A stretch of 64,000 bases of DNA. It comes from Candidatus Intricatilinea gracilis (lineage in GTDB: Bacteria > Pseudomonadota > Gammaproteobacteria > Burkholderiales > Burkholderiaceae_C). Below are positions 20,863-28,717 of this stretch, in pieces; positions within the stretch are counted from its first letter, which is position 1, and each line of letters opens with the position of its first letter. The notes below the pieces were generated by a model. It saw nothing but the letters and a program-made list of their open reading frames with translations. It had not been told where the DNA came from and did not search any database. The stretch covers positions 124,001 to 188,000 of the forward strand of contig JADJDQ010000003.1 in assembly GCA_016702605.1 (NCBI GenBank). The letters are read 5' to 3'. Both the position numbers and the translations under genes were made by a program.

Positions 20863-20898
20863 GAAGAACAAGGCCCCGCCGGCACTGCCTGCGGGGCC
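20863..20898 (-). terminator. Intrinsic terminator after DUF4212-SSS operon
   Basis: GGCCCCGC (20872-20879) pairs with GCGGGGCC (20891-20898) across an 11-base loop. On the minus strand it is followed by TTGTTCTT, a moderately T-rich run. It lies 70 bp past the stop of the SSS symporter gene and upstream of the kinase operon, separating the two transcription units. Confidence 0.75.
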
Positions 20899-20968
20899 CG
20901 ATCCTACGCTGCCAACACCTACATGCCGGCAGGCGGGCGAAAACGGGCGGCGAGCCGCCCGAGGCGCA

Positions 20969-22777
20969 TCAGTGAGCGCCGTCCACCAGCTTGGAGCCAC
21001 GCGGGATACGCACAGCTTCGACCATGTGCTGGATGTGCTCCGGCGGCTCCTTGGTCACCTTATCGACAGCGAAGGCAACGATGAAGTTGACCAGCGCGCC
21101 GACGGCACCGAAGGCTTCCGGCGTGATGCCGAAGAAGCTGTTCGCTCCGCCGATCATCGGCAGGAAGTCAGTGCCCTTGATGAAGAAGATGCCCTTGTGT
21201 GCAAACACGTAGAACAGCGTGATGAACAGACCTGACAGCATGCCGGCCATCGCGCCTTCCTTGTTCATCTTCTTCGAGAAGATGCCCATCATGATGGCGG
21301 GGAACAGCGAAGACGCCGCAATACCGAAGGCCAGGGCCACAGTACCAGCCGCGAAGCCGGGCGGGTTCAGGCCCAGCCAGCCCGAGATCACGATGGCAAC
21401 GGCCATCGAGATCTTGCCGGCCAGCAACTCGCCCTTCTCGCTGATGTTCGGTGCGAAGACGCCCTTGACCAGGTCATGCGACACGGCAGCGGAAATCGCC
21501 ATCAGCAGGCCAGCCGCAGTCGACAGCGCCGCAGCCAGACCACCCGCCGCCACCAGCGCGATCACCCAGTTGGGCAGCAGCGCGATTTCGGGGTTGGCCA
21601 GCACGATGATGTCGGCGTTGACGGTGAGCTCGTTGCCCTTCCAGCCGGCTTCCTCGGCCTTCTTGGTGAATTCCGGATTCTTGTTCTTGTCGTTGTAGTA
21701 CTGGATGCGGCCGTCGCCGTTCTTGTCCTGGAACTTCAGCAGGCCGGTCTTTTCCCAGCGCTTCATCCAGTCCGGACGCTCTTCGAACTTGATCGCGCCT
21801 TCCTTGTCGAAGACGCTGGCGTTCTGCATCACCACGCCCGGGGTGACCGTGCGGATCAGGTTGGTCTTGGCCATCGCGGCCACGGCGGGTGCCGTGGTGT
21901 ACAGGATGGCGATGAACACCAGGGCCCAGCCAGCCGACGAGCGTGCGTCCTTCACCGAGGGAACGGTAAAGAATCGCATGATGACGTGCGGCAGACCGGC
22001 GGTGCCGATCATCAGCGACAGCGTGTAGACGAACATGTTCAGCGTGCTTCCGGCCGTGGTCGTCGTGTACTTGCCGAAGCCCAGGTCGGTGACCACCTGG
22101 TCGAGCTTGGCCAGCAGCGAGACATCCTGGCCGCTCAGGTTGGAGCCCAGTCCCAGTTGCGGGATCGGGTTGCCGGTGAGTTGCAGCGAGATGAAGATCG
22201 CCGGCACTGTGTAGGCCAGGATCAGCACGACATACTGCGCCACCTGGGTATAGGTGATGCCCTTCATGCCGCCGAACACCGCGTACAGGAACACGATGCC
22301 CATGCCGACGTAGATGCCGACTTCGCTGCTAACGCCCAGGAAGCGCGAGAAGGCCACGCCCACACCCGTCATCTGACCGATGATGTAGGTGATCGACGCG
22401 GTCAACAGGCAGATCACGGCTACGGTGCTCGCACTCTTGGAGTAGAAGCGGTCGCCGATGAACTGAGGCACCGTGAACTTGCCGAACTTGCGCAGGTACG
22501 GCGCCAGGAGCATGGCCAGCAGCACGTAACCGCCGGTCCAGCCCATCAGGAACAGGCCGCCGCCGTAGCCCATGTTGGAGATCAGGCCGGCCATGGAGAT
22601 GAACGACGCGGCGCTCATCCAGTCGGCCGCAGTGGCCATGCCGTTCATCACGGGGTGGACGCTGCCGCCTGCAGCGTAGAACTCGCTGGTCGATCCGGCA
22701 CGGGCCCAGATCGCGATGCCGATGTAGAGCGCGAAGCTCAGGCCGACACCGATGTAGATGGTGGTTTGAAGATCCAT
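20969..22777 (-). CDS. Sodium:solute symporter (ActP-like, DUF4212-associated)
   Basis: A 602-residue SSS-family symporter with about 13 helices. Motifs include FYAAGGSVHPVMNGMATAAD, WMSAASFISMAG and RKFGKFTVPQFIGDRF. A loop of about 80 residues near 310-400, rich in Lys/Asp/Asn (FQDKNGDGRIQYYND), sits between helices and includes an EF-hand-like DKNGDGR stretch. These symporters occur in two-gene operons with DUF4212 proteins and are linked to acetate or other short carboxylate uptake. It begins 7 bp after the DUF4212 stop and ends before an intrinsic terminator. Confidence 0.88.
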   Translation of the reverse strand: MDLQTTIYIGVGLSFALYIGIAIWARAGSTSEFYAAGGSVHPVMNGMATAADWMSAASFISMAGLISNMGYGGGLFLMGWTGGYVLLAMLLAPYLRKFGKFTVPQFIGDRFYSKSASTVAVICLLTASITYIIGQMTGVGVAFSRFLGVSSEVGIYVGMGIVFLYAVFGGMKGITYTQVAQYVVLILAYTVPAIFISLQLTGNPIPQLGLGSNLSGQDVSLLAKLDQVVTDLGFGKYTTTTAGSTLNMFVYTLSLMIGTAGLPHVIMRFFTVPSVKDARSSAGWALVFIAILYTTAPAVAAMAKTNLIRTVTPGVVMQNASVFDKEGAIKFEERPDWMKRWEKTGLLKFQDKNGDGRIQYYNDKNKNPEFTKKAEEAGWKGNELTVNADIIVLANPEIALLPNWVIALVAAGGLAAALSTAAGLLMAISAAVSHDLVKGVFAPNISEKGELLAGKISMAVAIVISGWLGLNPPGFAAGTVALAFGIAASSLFPAIMMGIFSKKMNKEGAMAGMLSGLFITLFYVFAHKGIFFIKGTDFLPMIGGANSFFGITPEAFGAVGALVNFIVAFAVDKVTKEPPEHIQHMVEAVRIPRGSKLVDGAH

Positions 22778-22784
22778 GGTTGCG

Positions 22785-23036
22785 TCACTCCTCGTGAACG
22801 TCGAATTGACGGTCGATGTCGCCCATCTTCTTCGCGTAATAGAAGATCAACGCGATGAATATGTACATCGAGCCTTGGTGAGCGAACCAGAAGCCCAGGG
22901 GATAACCACCCAGCTTGATGCCGTTAAGCAGGTCGGCGAACAGGATGCCTGCGCCGAAGGACACGAGGAACCAGATCACGAGGATCCGGCCCAACAGTCC
23001 CAGCGTGGCACTCCAGTAGCCCTTGCTGTTGTCCAT
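22785..23036 (-). CDS. DUF4212 small membrane protein, symporter partner
   Basis: An 83-residue protein starting MDNSKGYWSATLG, with two transmembrane helices (ILVIWFLVSFGAGILFADLL and a second through WFAHQGSMYIFIALIFYYA), matching DUF4212 (sodium/substrate symporter small subunit). A GGAG sits six bases before the ATG at 23036; the frame remains open upstream, but that stretch has no family character. It forms an operon with the SSS gene 7 bp downstream. Confidence 0.88.
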   Translation of the reverse strand: MDNSKGYWSATLGLLGRILVIWFLVSFGAGILFADLLNGIKLGGYPLGFWFAHQGSMYIFIALIFYYAKKMGDIDRQFDVHEE

Positions 23037-23406
23037 GTTGTCTCCAACAAATTGATTTCTCGAAACCCCGCCCCAAATGGGGCGGGTAACGTGTCCTCGG
23101 CGATGGCCGTGAACATTGACGGCAATGTCCCGTGAGTCGCTTACGTCGAACTGATCGGCGAACCCGGGACAAACCCTTGGCCGTCGCATCCTGGCTGCAC
23201 GCAGACCACCGGGATCCAGACAAGCAGAAATGGCTTGACCTCGCCCCCGGATGGCGCATTCGATAACCGCCGTCGGGAGAGCCACCGCACAGCGCAAAGC
23301 AAACGTGCCGTGCGGCCCTGCTGCATCATGGCCCGGCAAGTGTTGTGCAACCGCACAGCGCAACAACGCGCCCTGTTTGTCGCCTCACCCCGAAAGCGTC
23401 TCGATC
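23037..23406. other. Divergent promoter region of DUF4212-SSS operon
   Basis: No gene is evident in these 370 bp. A 14-bp direct repeat ACCGCACAGCGCAA occurs at 23284-23297 and 23350-23363, with starts 66 bp apart. CGTGAG and CTTACG half-sites lie 3 bp apart at 23131-23145, resembling the elements seen upstream of yjcH (8807-8823). A GC-rich hairpin (CCCCGCCCC...GGGGCGGG) is near 23066-23088 in the leader. These are candidate regulator sites. Confidence 0.45.
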
Positions 23407-23619
23407 ATGCAAATACTCGCTCTCGCGTTTGTCGTCTTCGCGGTGGTCGCCCTTTTCGTTGTTTCCGGGGACGGCACTGTCGGCCTGGGCAGCGAGAAAC
23501 ACGGCATCACACCCATCGCTCCAACTGCATCCGCTGCGTCCTCCGTCGCACCTGCACCTGCACCTGCACCTGCACCTGCACCTGCACCTGCAGCCGCTTC
23601 GGCGGCCTCGGGCCAATGA
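23407..23619 (+). CDS. Small single-helix protein with Ala-Pro repeat
   Basis: A 70-residue candidate: an N-terminal hydrophobic helix (MQILALAFVVFAVVALFVV), a short polar stretch, then seven Ala-Pro dipeptides encoded by the hexamer GCACCT repeated seven times (23548-23589) and an Ala/Ser tail. It would be a membrane-anchored periplasmic or cytoplasmic extension. No clear ribosome-binding site is seen and no homologue is recognised, so coding status is uncertain. It converges on the response-regulator gene 20 bp downstream. Confidence 0.45.
   Translation: MQILALAFVVFAVVALFVVSGDGTVGLGSEKHGITPIAPTASAASSVAPAPAPAPAPAPAPAAASAASGQ
23548..23589 (+). repeat. GCACCT hexamer tandem repeat, seven copies
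   Basis: Seven perfect copies of GCACCT encode the Ala-Pro repeat in the small protein at 23407-23619. Hexamer gain or loss keeps the frame and changes the length by two residues. Confidence 0.9.
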
Positions 23620-23638
23620 GGCACCGCCTCAATCAAGC

Positions 23639-24280
23639 TCAAGGCTCGATCACACCCCAACGCAAGGCGATGAGCGTGATCTCGGCCTGATTGGCCGCAC
23701 CGAGCTTTTGCTTGATGTTGTAGAGGTGGGTGCCCACCGTGCTGGCCGACAGGCAGAGTTGTGTGGCAATGGCTGCCACGCTGCCGCCTCGGGCGAGCTG
23801 CACGAAGACCTCGAACTCGCGCTCCGACAAGGCCTCGACCGGGTTGGCCTCGCCGCCCAGCTGGGCCAGTGCGAGTTTTTGTGCGAGCGCTGCGTCGATG
23901 TAGCGCTGGCCCGAGGCCACACACCGCACTGCCTGCACCAGTGCCTCGGGCGCGCTGCGTTTGCTCAGGTAACCCAGCGCACCTGCGGCCAGCACACGCC
24001 GCGCATGCGCCGTGTCCTCATGCGCCGACAACACCAGCACCGCCATGCCCTGGGCGCGTGAACGCAAACGGCGCAGCGTCTCGAGCCCGCCGATGCCGGG
24101 CATCGACAAGTCGAGCAACAACACGTCGGGGCGCGGATCGATGTCGGGCAAGGTGGCCAGCGCCTGTTCACCACTGTCGGCCTCGGCCACGATCTGGATG
24201 CCGGCATCGGCCGCCTGCAGCAACATGCGAAACCCCACCCGCACGACGGCATGGTCGTCGACCAGCATCACGCGGATCAT
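23639..24280 (-). CDS. NarL/FixJ-type response regulator
   Basis: A 213-residue regulator. The receiver (1-120) has VDDHAVVRVGF, phospho-acceptor in LLLDLSMPGIGG and Lys in YLSKRSAPEAL. The C-terminal LuxR helix-turn-helix (about 148-205) has ALSEREFEVFVQLARG and CLSASTVGTHLYNIKQKLG. The ATG at 24280 overlaps the stop of the kinase gene (ATGA), so kinase and regulator are coupled. Given its position between the SSS operon and the PQQ operon it probably controls one or both; relatives such as ErbR/AgmR control alcohol oxidation genes. The target is inference. Confidence 0.88.
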   Translation of the reverse strand: MIRVMLVDDHAVVRVGFRMLLQAADAGIQIVAEADSGEQALATLPDIDPRPDVLLLDLSMPGIGGLETLRRLRSRAQGMAVLVLSAHEDTAHARRVLAAGALGYLSKRSAPEALVQAVRCVASGQRYIDAALAQKLALAQLGGEANPVEALSEREFEVFVQLARGGSVAAIATQLCLSASTVGTHLYNIKQKLGAANQAEITLIALRWGVIEP

Positions 24281-26058
24281 GGCTGCACCCCACCACCTGG
24301 CACATCGTTCGATGGCGACGCGGCGTTTGCCGTGGTGGCTGGAGACGGCGGCGCAGCAAGCAGGGGCAGCGATACCCGCAGGCGGCAGCCGCGGGTGGCT
24401 TCGTCGACGCGGGCCCGCGGCAGCTCGTCCGCGATACCCTGTGCAGGGTGCGCCGCCGTGCCCACCACACCGGGTGGCGCACCATCCGACGCAAGGCTTG
24501 CCGCGCCCCCGGTCGGCGCAGCCGCGGTCCATGCGTCACCCAACGTCATCTCGCCACCCAGCGCACGCACCCGTTCACGCAGTCCACGCAGGCCATAACG
24601 GCTGCTCGCCGTGGGGTCACCGGCCAGCCCCTGACCGTTGTCGAGCACCTGCACGACCAGGCGATCGCCCTGTCGGCCCAGGTTGATCTCGATGCGGCTG
24701 GCGCCGCTGTGGCGCAGCGCGTTGTTGAGACCTTCCTGCGCGACGCGGTAGGTGGTGAGCGTGAGTTCACTGCTCAGGTCGTCGGGCAGATAGTCGCGCA
24801 GGTGATCGTCCGGCGCATCGAGGGCCAGCGAGATCTCGCGTTGAGGTTCACGCTGGCGCGCCCCGTCGACCAGATCGGCCAGCGCGTCGACCAGGCCGGT
24901 GGCGTCCAGGCTCAGCGGTGCCAGGCGCGGGATCAGGCTGTGCATGGCGTCGTCGAGCCGGCTGGCCTCGGCGCCGATCAGTGCGGCCAGGTCGCGGTTC
25001 TGCGCCCGGTAGACCAGCTCGGCCGGGGCCAGCGTCACATCGGCCGGCAGGCGTTGCACCAGCGAGGCGGCCAGGGTGCGGATCGCCGTGACCGACTGGC
25101 CGAGTTCGTCGTGCAACTCGCGGGCGATCTCGCGCCGCTCGGCTTCCATGTGTTGTTCGATCTGCCAGGTCAATTCGCGGCTGTCGACGAGTGATCGTTC
25201 GGCCGTCCAGGCACGTTTTTGTTCGTCGAGCTGACCCTGCAGCGCGTCGGCCATGCGGTTCACCGCCGCACCCATGCTGGCTGCCTCACGGCCCGGCAAC
25301 GCCGGCAGACGGCTGCGCCAGTCGCCGGCCTGGATACGCGCCAGCGCTTCTTCGATACGCCCCAGCGGCGCCAGCGTGCGCCCCACCAGCCAGAACACGC
25401 CGAGGTTGAGCACCAGCAACACGGCGGCGCTGATGGCGGCGAGTTTCCACAGGTCGTCCCAGCCGTCGAGGATGGCACGCGAGGGGTCGGCCTCGACCAC
25501 CAGCCGGCCACCATCGAAGGCAATCTCCTGGCGCTGCAGCGGCGGCGCCACCAGGGTGCTGAACCAGGCCGGCGCCGCCCGCCCGGCCTTGTACGGTGAC
25601 GGTGGCGACTGGTAGAGCTGGCGCCCGGCGTAGTCGAAAAGAGTTATCTCGTTGGCGCGCACCCGGCCCAGCTGGGTCAGGAACTCCTTCAGCCCGACCG
25701 CGCCGCCCTGGCTGTAGATCCAGCTGACCCGCTGCAGCAGCTGTGCTGCCACACGGTTGCCGCCGCTGATCTCTTCACGCACGCTGCGTTTCATGTCGCC
25801 CACATGCAGCCAGAACAGCGCGGCAACGAACAGCCCCATCAATGTGGCGACGATGAGGTTGATGCGCAGGCGCAGGCTCCAGCCGGCCGCACGTGCAGGT
25901 GGCGCGGCGGCAACTGCGGGAGCGGCGGGCGCGGCGGGCGCGGCGCTGCCTGGGGCAGCGGATGCAGCAGCAGGCACGATCGGCGCGGCGTGCAGGGCAG
26001 ACGACGAAGACGCTGTCGATGCGTTCGGCGCGGCAGGGGGCAAGGGTCCGGCGGACAT
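24277..26058 (-). CDS. NarX/UhpB-type sensor histidine kinase
   Basis: A 593-residue inner-membrane kinase. A long Ala/Pro-rich cytosolic N-terminus (about 1-60) precedes helix 1 (about 66-86), a periplasmic domain (about 87-205), helix 2 (about 207-227) and a HAMP-like linker. The HisKA_3 domain carries ERREIARELHDELGQSVTAIRT with the phospho-His, and the ATPase has EGLNNALRHS and DNGQGLAG. A low-complexity region interrupts the C-terminal part (about 515-560, Ala/Gly/Pro-rich). It is transcribed divergently from pqqA, with 235 bp between them, and overlaps its response regulator gene by 4 bp. Confidence 0.88.
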   Translation of the reverse strand: MSAGPLPPAAPNASTASSSSALHAAPIVPAAASAAPGSAAPAAPAAPAVAAAPPARAAGWSLRLRINLIVATLMGLFVAALFWLHVGDMKRSVREEISGGNRVAAQLLQRVSWIYSQGGAVGLKEFLTQLGRVRANEITLFDYAGRQLYQSPPSPYKAGRAAPAWFSTLVAPPLQRQEIAFDGGRLVVEADPSRAILDGWDDLWKLAAISAAVLLVLNLGVFWLVGRTLAPLGRIEEALARIQAGDWRSRLPALPGREAASMGAAVNRMADALQGQLDEQKRAWTAERSLVDSRELTWQIEQHMEAERREIARELHDELGQSVTAIRTLAASLVQRLPADVTLAPAELVYRAQNRDLAALIGAEASRLDDAMHSLIPRLAPLSLDATGLVDALADLVDGARQREPQREISLALDAPDDHLRDYLPDDLSSELTLTTYRVAQEGLNNALRHSGASRIEINLGRQGDRLVVQVLDNGQGLAGDPTASSRYGLRGLRERVRALGGEMTLGDAWTAAAPTGGAASLASDGAPPGVVGTAAHPAQGIADELPRARVDEATRGCRLRVSLPLLAAPPSPATTANAASPSNDVPGGGVQP

Positions 26059-26282
26059 GGCGTCATTGTGCGGGGCATGGGTGGTGTCGCTGGCAGGTCG
26101 GCCCGGCCTCGTCCAGCGCCGCGGTGGGGGCGGCCCATGCTTTCATGATTTTCATGAGTGCCGATTGGCCAAAAGCGCCACGACGCCAGTCGCGGCCTTG
26201 GCCACACTGCGTTGTCGGTGAACACAAGGTGATCGCCGAGACCTACCGGCCCGCAGTACCCGCACCCCCCGCAACATTCCAT

Positions 26283-26288
26283 AGGAGA
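26283..26288 (+). promoter_or_regulatory. Ribosome-binding site of pqqA
   Basis: AGGAGA lies five bases before the pqqA ATG at 26294. It is strong and well placed, and supports reading this very short gene as real. Confidence 0.85.
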
Positions 26289-26293
26289 CCACC

Positions 26294-26368
26294 ATGACCT
26301 GGACCACCCCCGCTGCCTGCGACTTCCGCTTCGGTTTCGAAATCACGATGTACGTGGCGAACCGCTGA
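26294..26368 (+). CDS. pqqA: PQQ precursor peptide PqqA
   Basis: A 24-residue ribosomally made precursor. Glu16 and Tyr20 in FEITMY are the residues cross-linked by PqqE and cut out to become the PQQ backbone; the flanking sequence (MTWTTPA at the start and YVANR at the end) matches the family. It follows a strong AGGAGA site and stands first in the pqq operon, 217 bp ahead of pqqB. A stable hairpin between them probably lets pqqA be expressed at a higher level than the enzymes. Confidence 0.95.
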   Translation: MTWTTPAACDFRFGFEITMYVANR

Positions 26369-26431
26369 ACCTTCCGCGGTCGGCTTGCGCCTTCGCCTCA
26401 GGGCGTGCGCCGACCATTCGATCCACGCGCC

Positions 26432-26453
26432 CAGGCCCACTTCGGTGGGCCTG
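26432..26453 (+). promoter_or_regulatory. UUCG-loop hairpin between pqqA and pqqB
   Basis: CAGGCCCAC (26432-26440) pairs perfectly with GTGGGCCTG (26445-26453) across a TTCG tetraloop, one of the most stable RNA loops. No T-tract follows, so it is more likely a partial terminator, an RNA 3'-end stabiliser or a processing stop for the pqqA message than a full terminator. Confidence 0.65.
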
Positions 26454-26585
26454 CGTACTTGTGGCGGCGCCTGGGGTGGCCCGGCATCCGGGCGGTAACC
26501 GCCTGGTCAGCGGATGTAGACCCCTGCAGGTAACCACGCAGCAGCCCGCCCACCCCTGCTTCATCCGACCTCACAGACCTATCAC

Positions 26586-27524
26586 ATGAAACTGCTCGTG
26601 CTCGGCTCCTCGGCCGGTGGTGGCTTTCCGCAATGGAACTGCAACTGCGCCAACTGTTCGGCCGTGCGCAGCGGCTCGACCCGGCACCGTGCGCGCACCC
26701 AGTCGTCGGTGGCGGTGGGTGGGCCGGCCGACTGGCTGCTCGTCAACGCATCACCCGACATCCTGGCCCAGATCCAGCACAGCCCGCAGCTGCAACCCGC
26801 GCGCGGGCTGCGTGACAGCGGCATCGCCGGTGTGTTGCTGGTCGACGCCCAGATCGACCACAGCACGGGGCTGTTCATGCTGCGCGAACGGGGCACCCCG
26901 CTGCCGCTGTGGTGCACCGACCCGGTGGCTCAGGACCTGAGCTCGGGCAACCCCATCCTGAACTTGCTGGGCCACTACTGCGGGGTGGCGCGCCATGCGC
27001 TGCCGCTGGACGGCACACTCATCCGACCGGCTGTCGACCTGCAGACACCCGACAGCGATCTGCGCCATCTGGCGATCCGCGCCCTCACACTCGACAGCCA
27101 GCCGCCGCCGTATTCACCGCGTCGCGGCAAGCCGGTGGCCGGCGACAACATCGGCCTGGTGTTCGAGAACACCCTGACCGGGCGGCGCATCTTCTATGCC
27201 CCGGGTCTGGGCGAGATCAGCCCCGCCGTGTGGGAAGCCATGAGCACGGCCGACGTGGTGATGGTCGACGGTACCTTCTGGACCGACGACGAGATGATCC
27301 GGATGGGCTTGTCGACGAAGACGGCACGCGACATCGGTCACCTGGCACAAAGTGGTCCCGAAGGCATGCTGAGCTGGCTGGCGCGTCTGCCCAAGGCGAC
27401 ACGCAAGCTGCTCATCCACATCAACAACACCAATCCGGTGCTCGACTCGGCCTCGCCAGAACGCGCCGCACTCGACGCTGCCGGTGTCGAACTGGCCTTC
27501 GATGGCCTGGAGATCGATCTATGA
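26586..27524 (+). CDS. pqqB: PQQ biosynthesis protein PqqB
   Basis: A 312-residue metallo-beta-lactamase-fold protein. The start MKLLVLGSSAGGGFPQWNC, the cysteine cluster CNCANC near residues 19-24 and the LVNASPDIL motif are typical PqqB. PqqB acts as a hydroxylase/oxygenase on the excised Glu-Tyr intermediate. Length is normal for the family (about 300). The stop overlaps the pqqC ATG (ATGA), showing translational coupling within the operon. Confidence 0.95.
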   Translation: MKLLVLGSSAGGGFPQWNCNCANCSAVRSGSTRHRARTQSSVAVGGPADWLLVNASPDILAQIQHSPQLQPARGLRDSGIAGVLLVDAQIDHSTGLFMLRERGTPLPLWCTDPVAQDLSSGNPILNLLGHYCGVARHALPLDGTLIRPAVDLQTPDSDLRHLAIRALTLDSQPPPYSPRRGKPVAGDNIGLVFENTLTGRRIFYAPGLGEISPAVWEAMSTADVVMVDGTFWTDDEMIRMGLSTKTARDIGHLAQSGPEGMLSWLARLPKATRKLLIHINNTNPVLDSASPERAALDAAGVELAFDGLEIDL

Positions 27525-28294
27525 ACCCGTCCACCGAACCGAGCACGTTTGCCGCGCCCTTGCACGCCGTCGCCTGGGGCCCGATCGAGTTCGAACAACG
27601 CCTGCGTGAACAGGGCAAGTCGTACCACATCCATCATCCCTTCAACCGCATGCTCAACGACGGGCATGCCACGCCCGTGCAGATCCGCGGCTGGGTGGCC
27701 AACCGCTACTACTACCAGATCGCCATCCCGGTGAAGGACGCGGCCGTGCTGGCCAACTGCCCCGACCGCGAGGTGCGGCGCGGCTGGATCCAGCGCATCC
27801 TGGACCATGACGGCTTCGACATCGGCGAAGGTGACCAACGTGTCAGCGACGCGGGTGGCATCGAGGCCTGGCTGCGCCTGGGCGAGTCCGTGGGCCTGCA
27901 GCGCGACGAGATCACCGACCTGCGCCATGTGTTGCCCGGCGTGCGGTTTGCCGTCGACGCGTATGTGAACTTCGCGCGCCGTGTGCCCTGGCAAGAGGCG
28001 GTGTGTTCGTCACTCACCGAACTCTTTGCGCCCGAGATTCACAAGCAGCGCCTGGCCACCTGGCCCGAACACTACCGCTGGATCGAGAGCAGCGGGCTGC
28101 AGTACTTCCGCAACCGTGTCAGCCAGGCGCGGCGTGACGTGGAGCAGGGCCTGGCCATCACGCTGGCCCACTTCACCACACCGGCGCAGCAGCAGCGTGC
28201 ACTCGAGATCCTCAAGTTCAAGCTCGACATCCTGTGGACCATGAACGACGCACTGGCGTTGCACTACGGCGTCACGATGGGGGCAGCGAAATGA
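27521..28294 (+). CDS. pqqC: Pyrroloquinoline-quinone synthase PqqC
   Basis: A 257-residue cofactor-independent oxidase that performs the final ring closure and eight-electron oxidation to PQQ. Family features include SYHIHHPFNRMLNDG, IRGWVANRYYYQIAIPVKDA and DHDGFD, and the C-terminal LDILWTMNDALALHYG. The start overlaps the pqqB stop and the stop overlaps the pqqD start, both as ATGA. Confidence 0.95.
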   Translation: MNPSTEPSTFAAPLHAVAWGPIEFEQRLREQGKSYHIHHPFNRMLNDGHATPVQIRGWVANRYYYQIAIPVKDAAVLANCPDREVRRGWIQRILDHDGFDIGEGDQRVSDAGGIEAWLRLGESVGLQRDEITDLRHVLPGVRFAVDAYVNFARRVPWQEAVCSSLTELFAPEIHKQRLATWPEHYRWIESSGLQYFRNRVSQARRDVEQGLAITLAHFTTPAQQQRALEILKFKLDILWTMNDALALHYGVTMGAAK

Positions 28295-28647
28295 ACACCG
28301 CCACTGCTGCCGACAGCGCCGCGACGTCTGCTGCCACCACGGGCGCCGCCAACACGGCCGCCCTGCCCGACCACTGCATCGCCCAGGTCGCCCGTGGCCT
28401 GCGCCTGCAATGGGAGCCAGCGCAGGACTGCCACGTGTTGCTCTACCCCGAAGGCATGGTCAAGCTCAACCAGAGTGCCGGCGAGATCCTGAGCCGCTGC
28501 GACGGTGTGCGTGATCTGGCCACGCTGGTCGCCGCGCTGGAGCAGGCGTTTTCGGCGCAAGGCCTGCGCGGCGATGTCGAAGCCTTTCTGCGCCTGGCCG
28601 CCGAGCGCGGCTGGGTGCAGCTGAGCCACACTGCCTCAGCGCCATGA
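28291..28647 (+). CDS. pqqD: PqqA-binding chaperone PqqD
   Basis: A 118-residue protein with a Thr/Ala-rich N-terminal extension of about 22 residues before the PqqD core (HCIAQVARGLRLQWEPAQ, YPEGMVKLNQSAGEIL). PqqD holds the PqqA peptide and presents it to PqqE. The ATG overlaps the pqqC stop. The last 30 codons recur, slightly diverged, at 32744-32839 before the second pqqE. In other operons pqqD also overlaps pqqE; here a 74-bp segment intervenes (see 28644-28717). Confidence 0.93.
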   Translation: MNTATAADSAATSAATTGAANTAALPDHCIAQVARGLRLQWEPAQDCHVLLYPEGMVKLNQSAGEILSRCDGVRDLATLVAALEQAFSAQGLRGDVEAFLRLAAERGWVQLSHTASAP

Positions 28648-28717
28648 GCGCCGCTCGGCCAATCGAAAGGGCTCACTTTCGCCCTGCCGCAAGCGGCGCA
28701 AGCCCGGGGGCGCGGCG
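28644..28717 (+). mobile_element. 74-bp insertion with ATGAGCG direct repeats at pqqD/pqqE1 junction
   Basis: ATGAGCG occurs at 28644-28650, overlapping the pqqD stop, and again at 28718-28724, the pqqE1 start. Between them are 67 bp with hairpin potential (CGAAAG/CTTTCG at 28664-28681 and GCCGC-AA-GCGGC at 28686-28697). At the second locus the pqqD-like end joins pqqE2 directly through one ATGAGCG, as an unoccupied site would. This looks like a small non-coding insertion with a 7-bp target duplication, though slippage duplication is an alternative. Confidence 0.5.
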
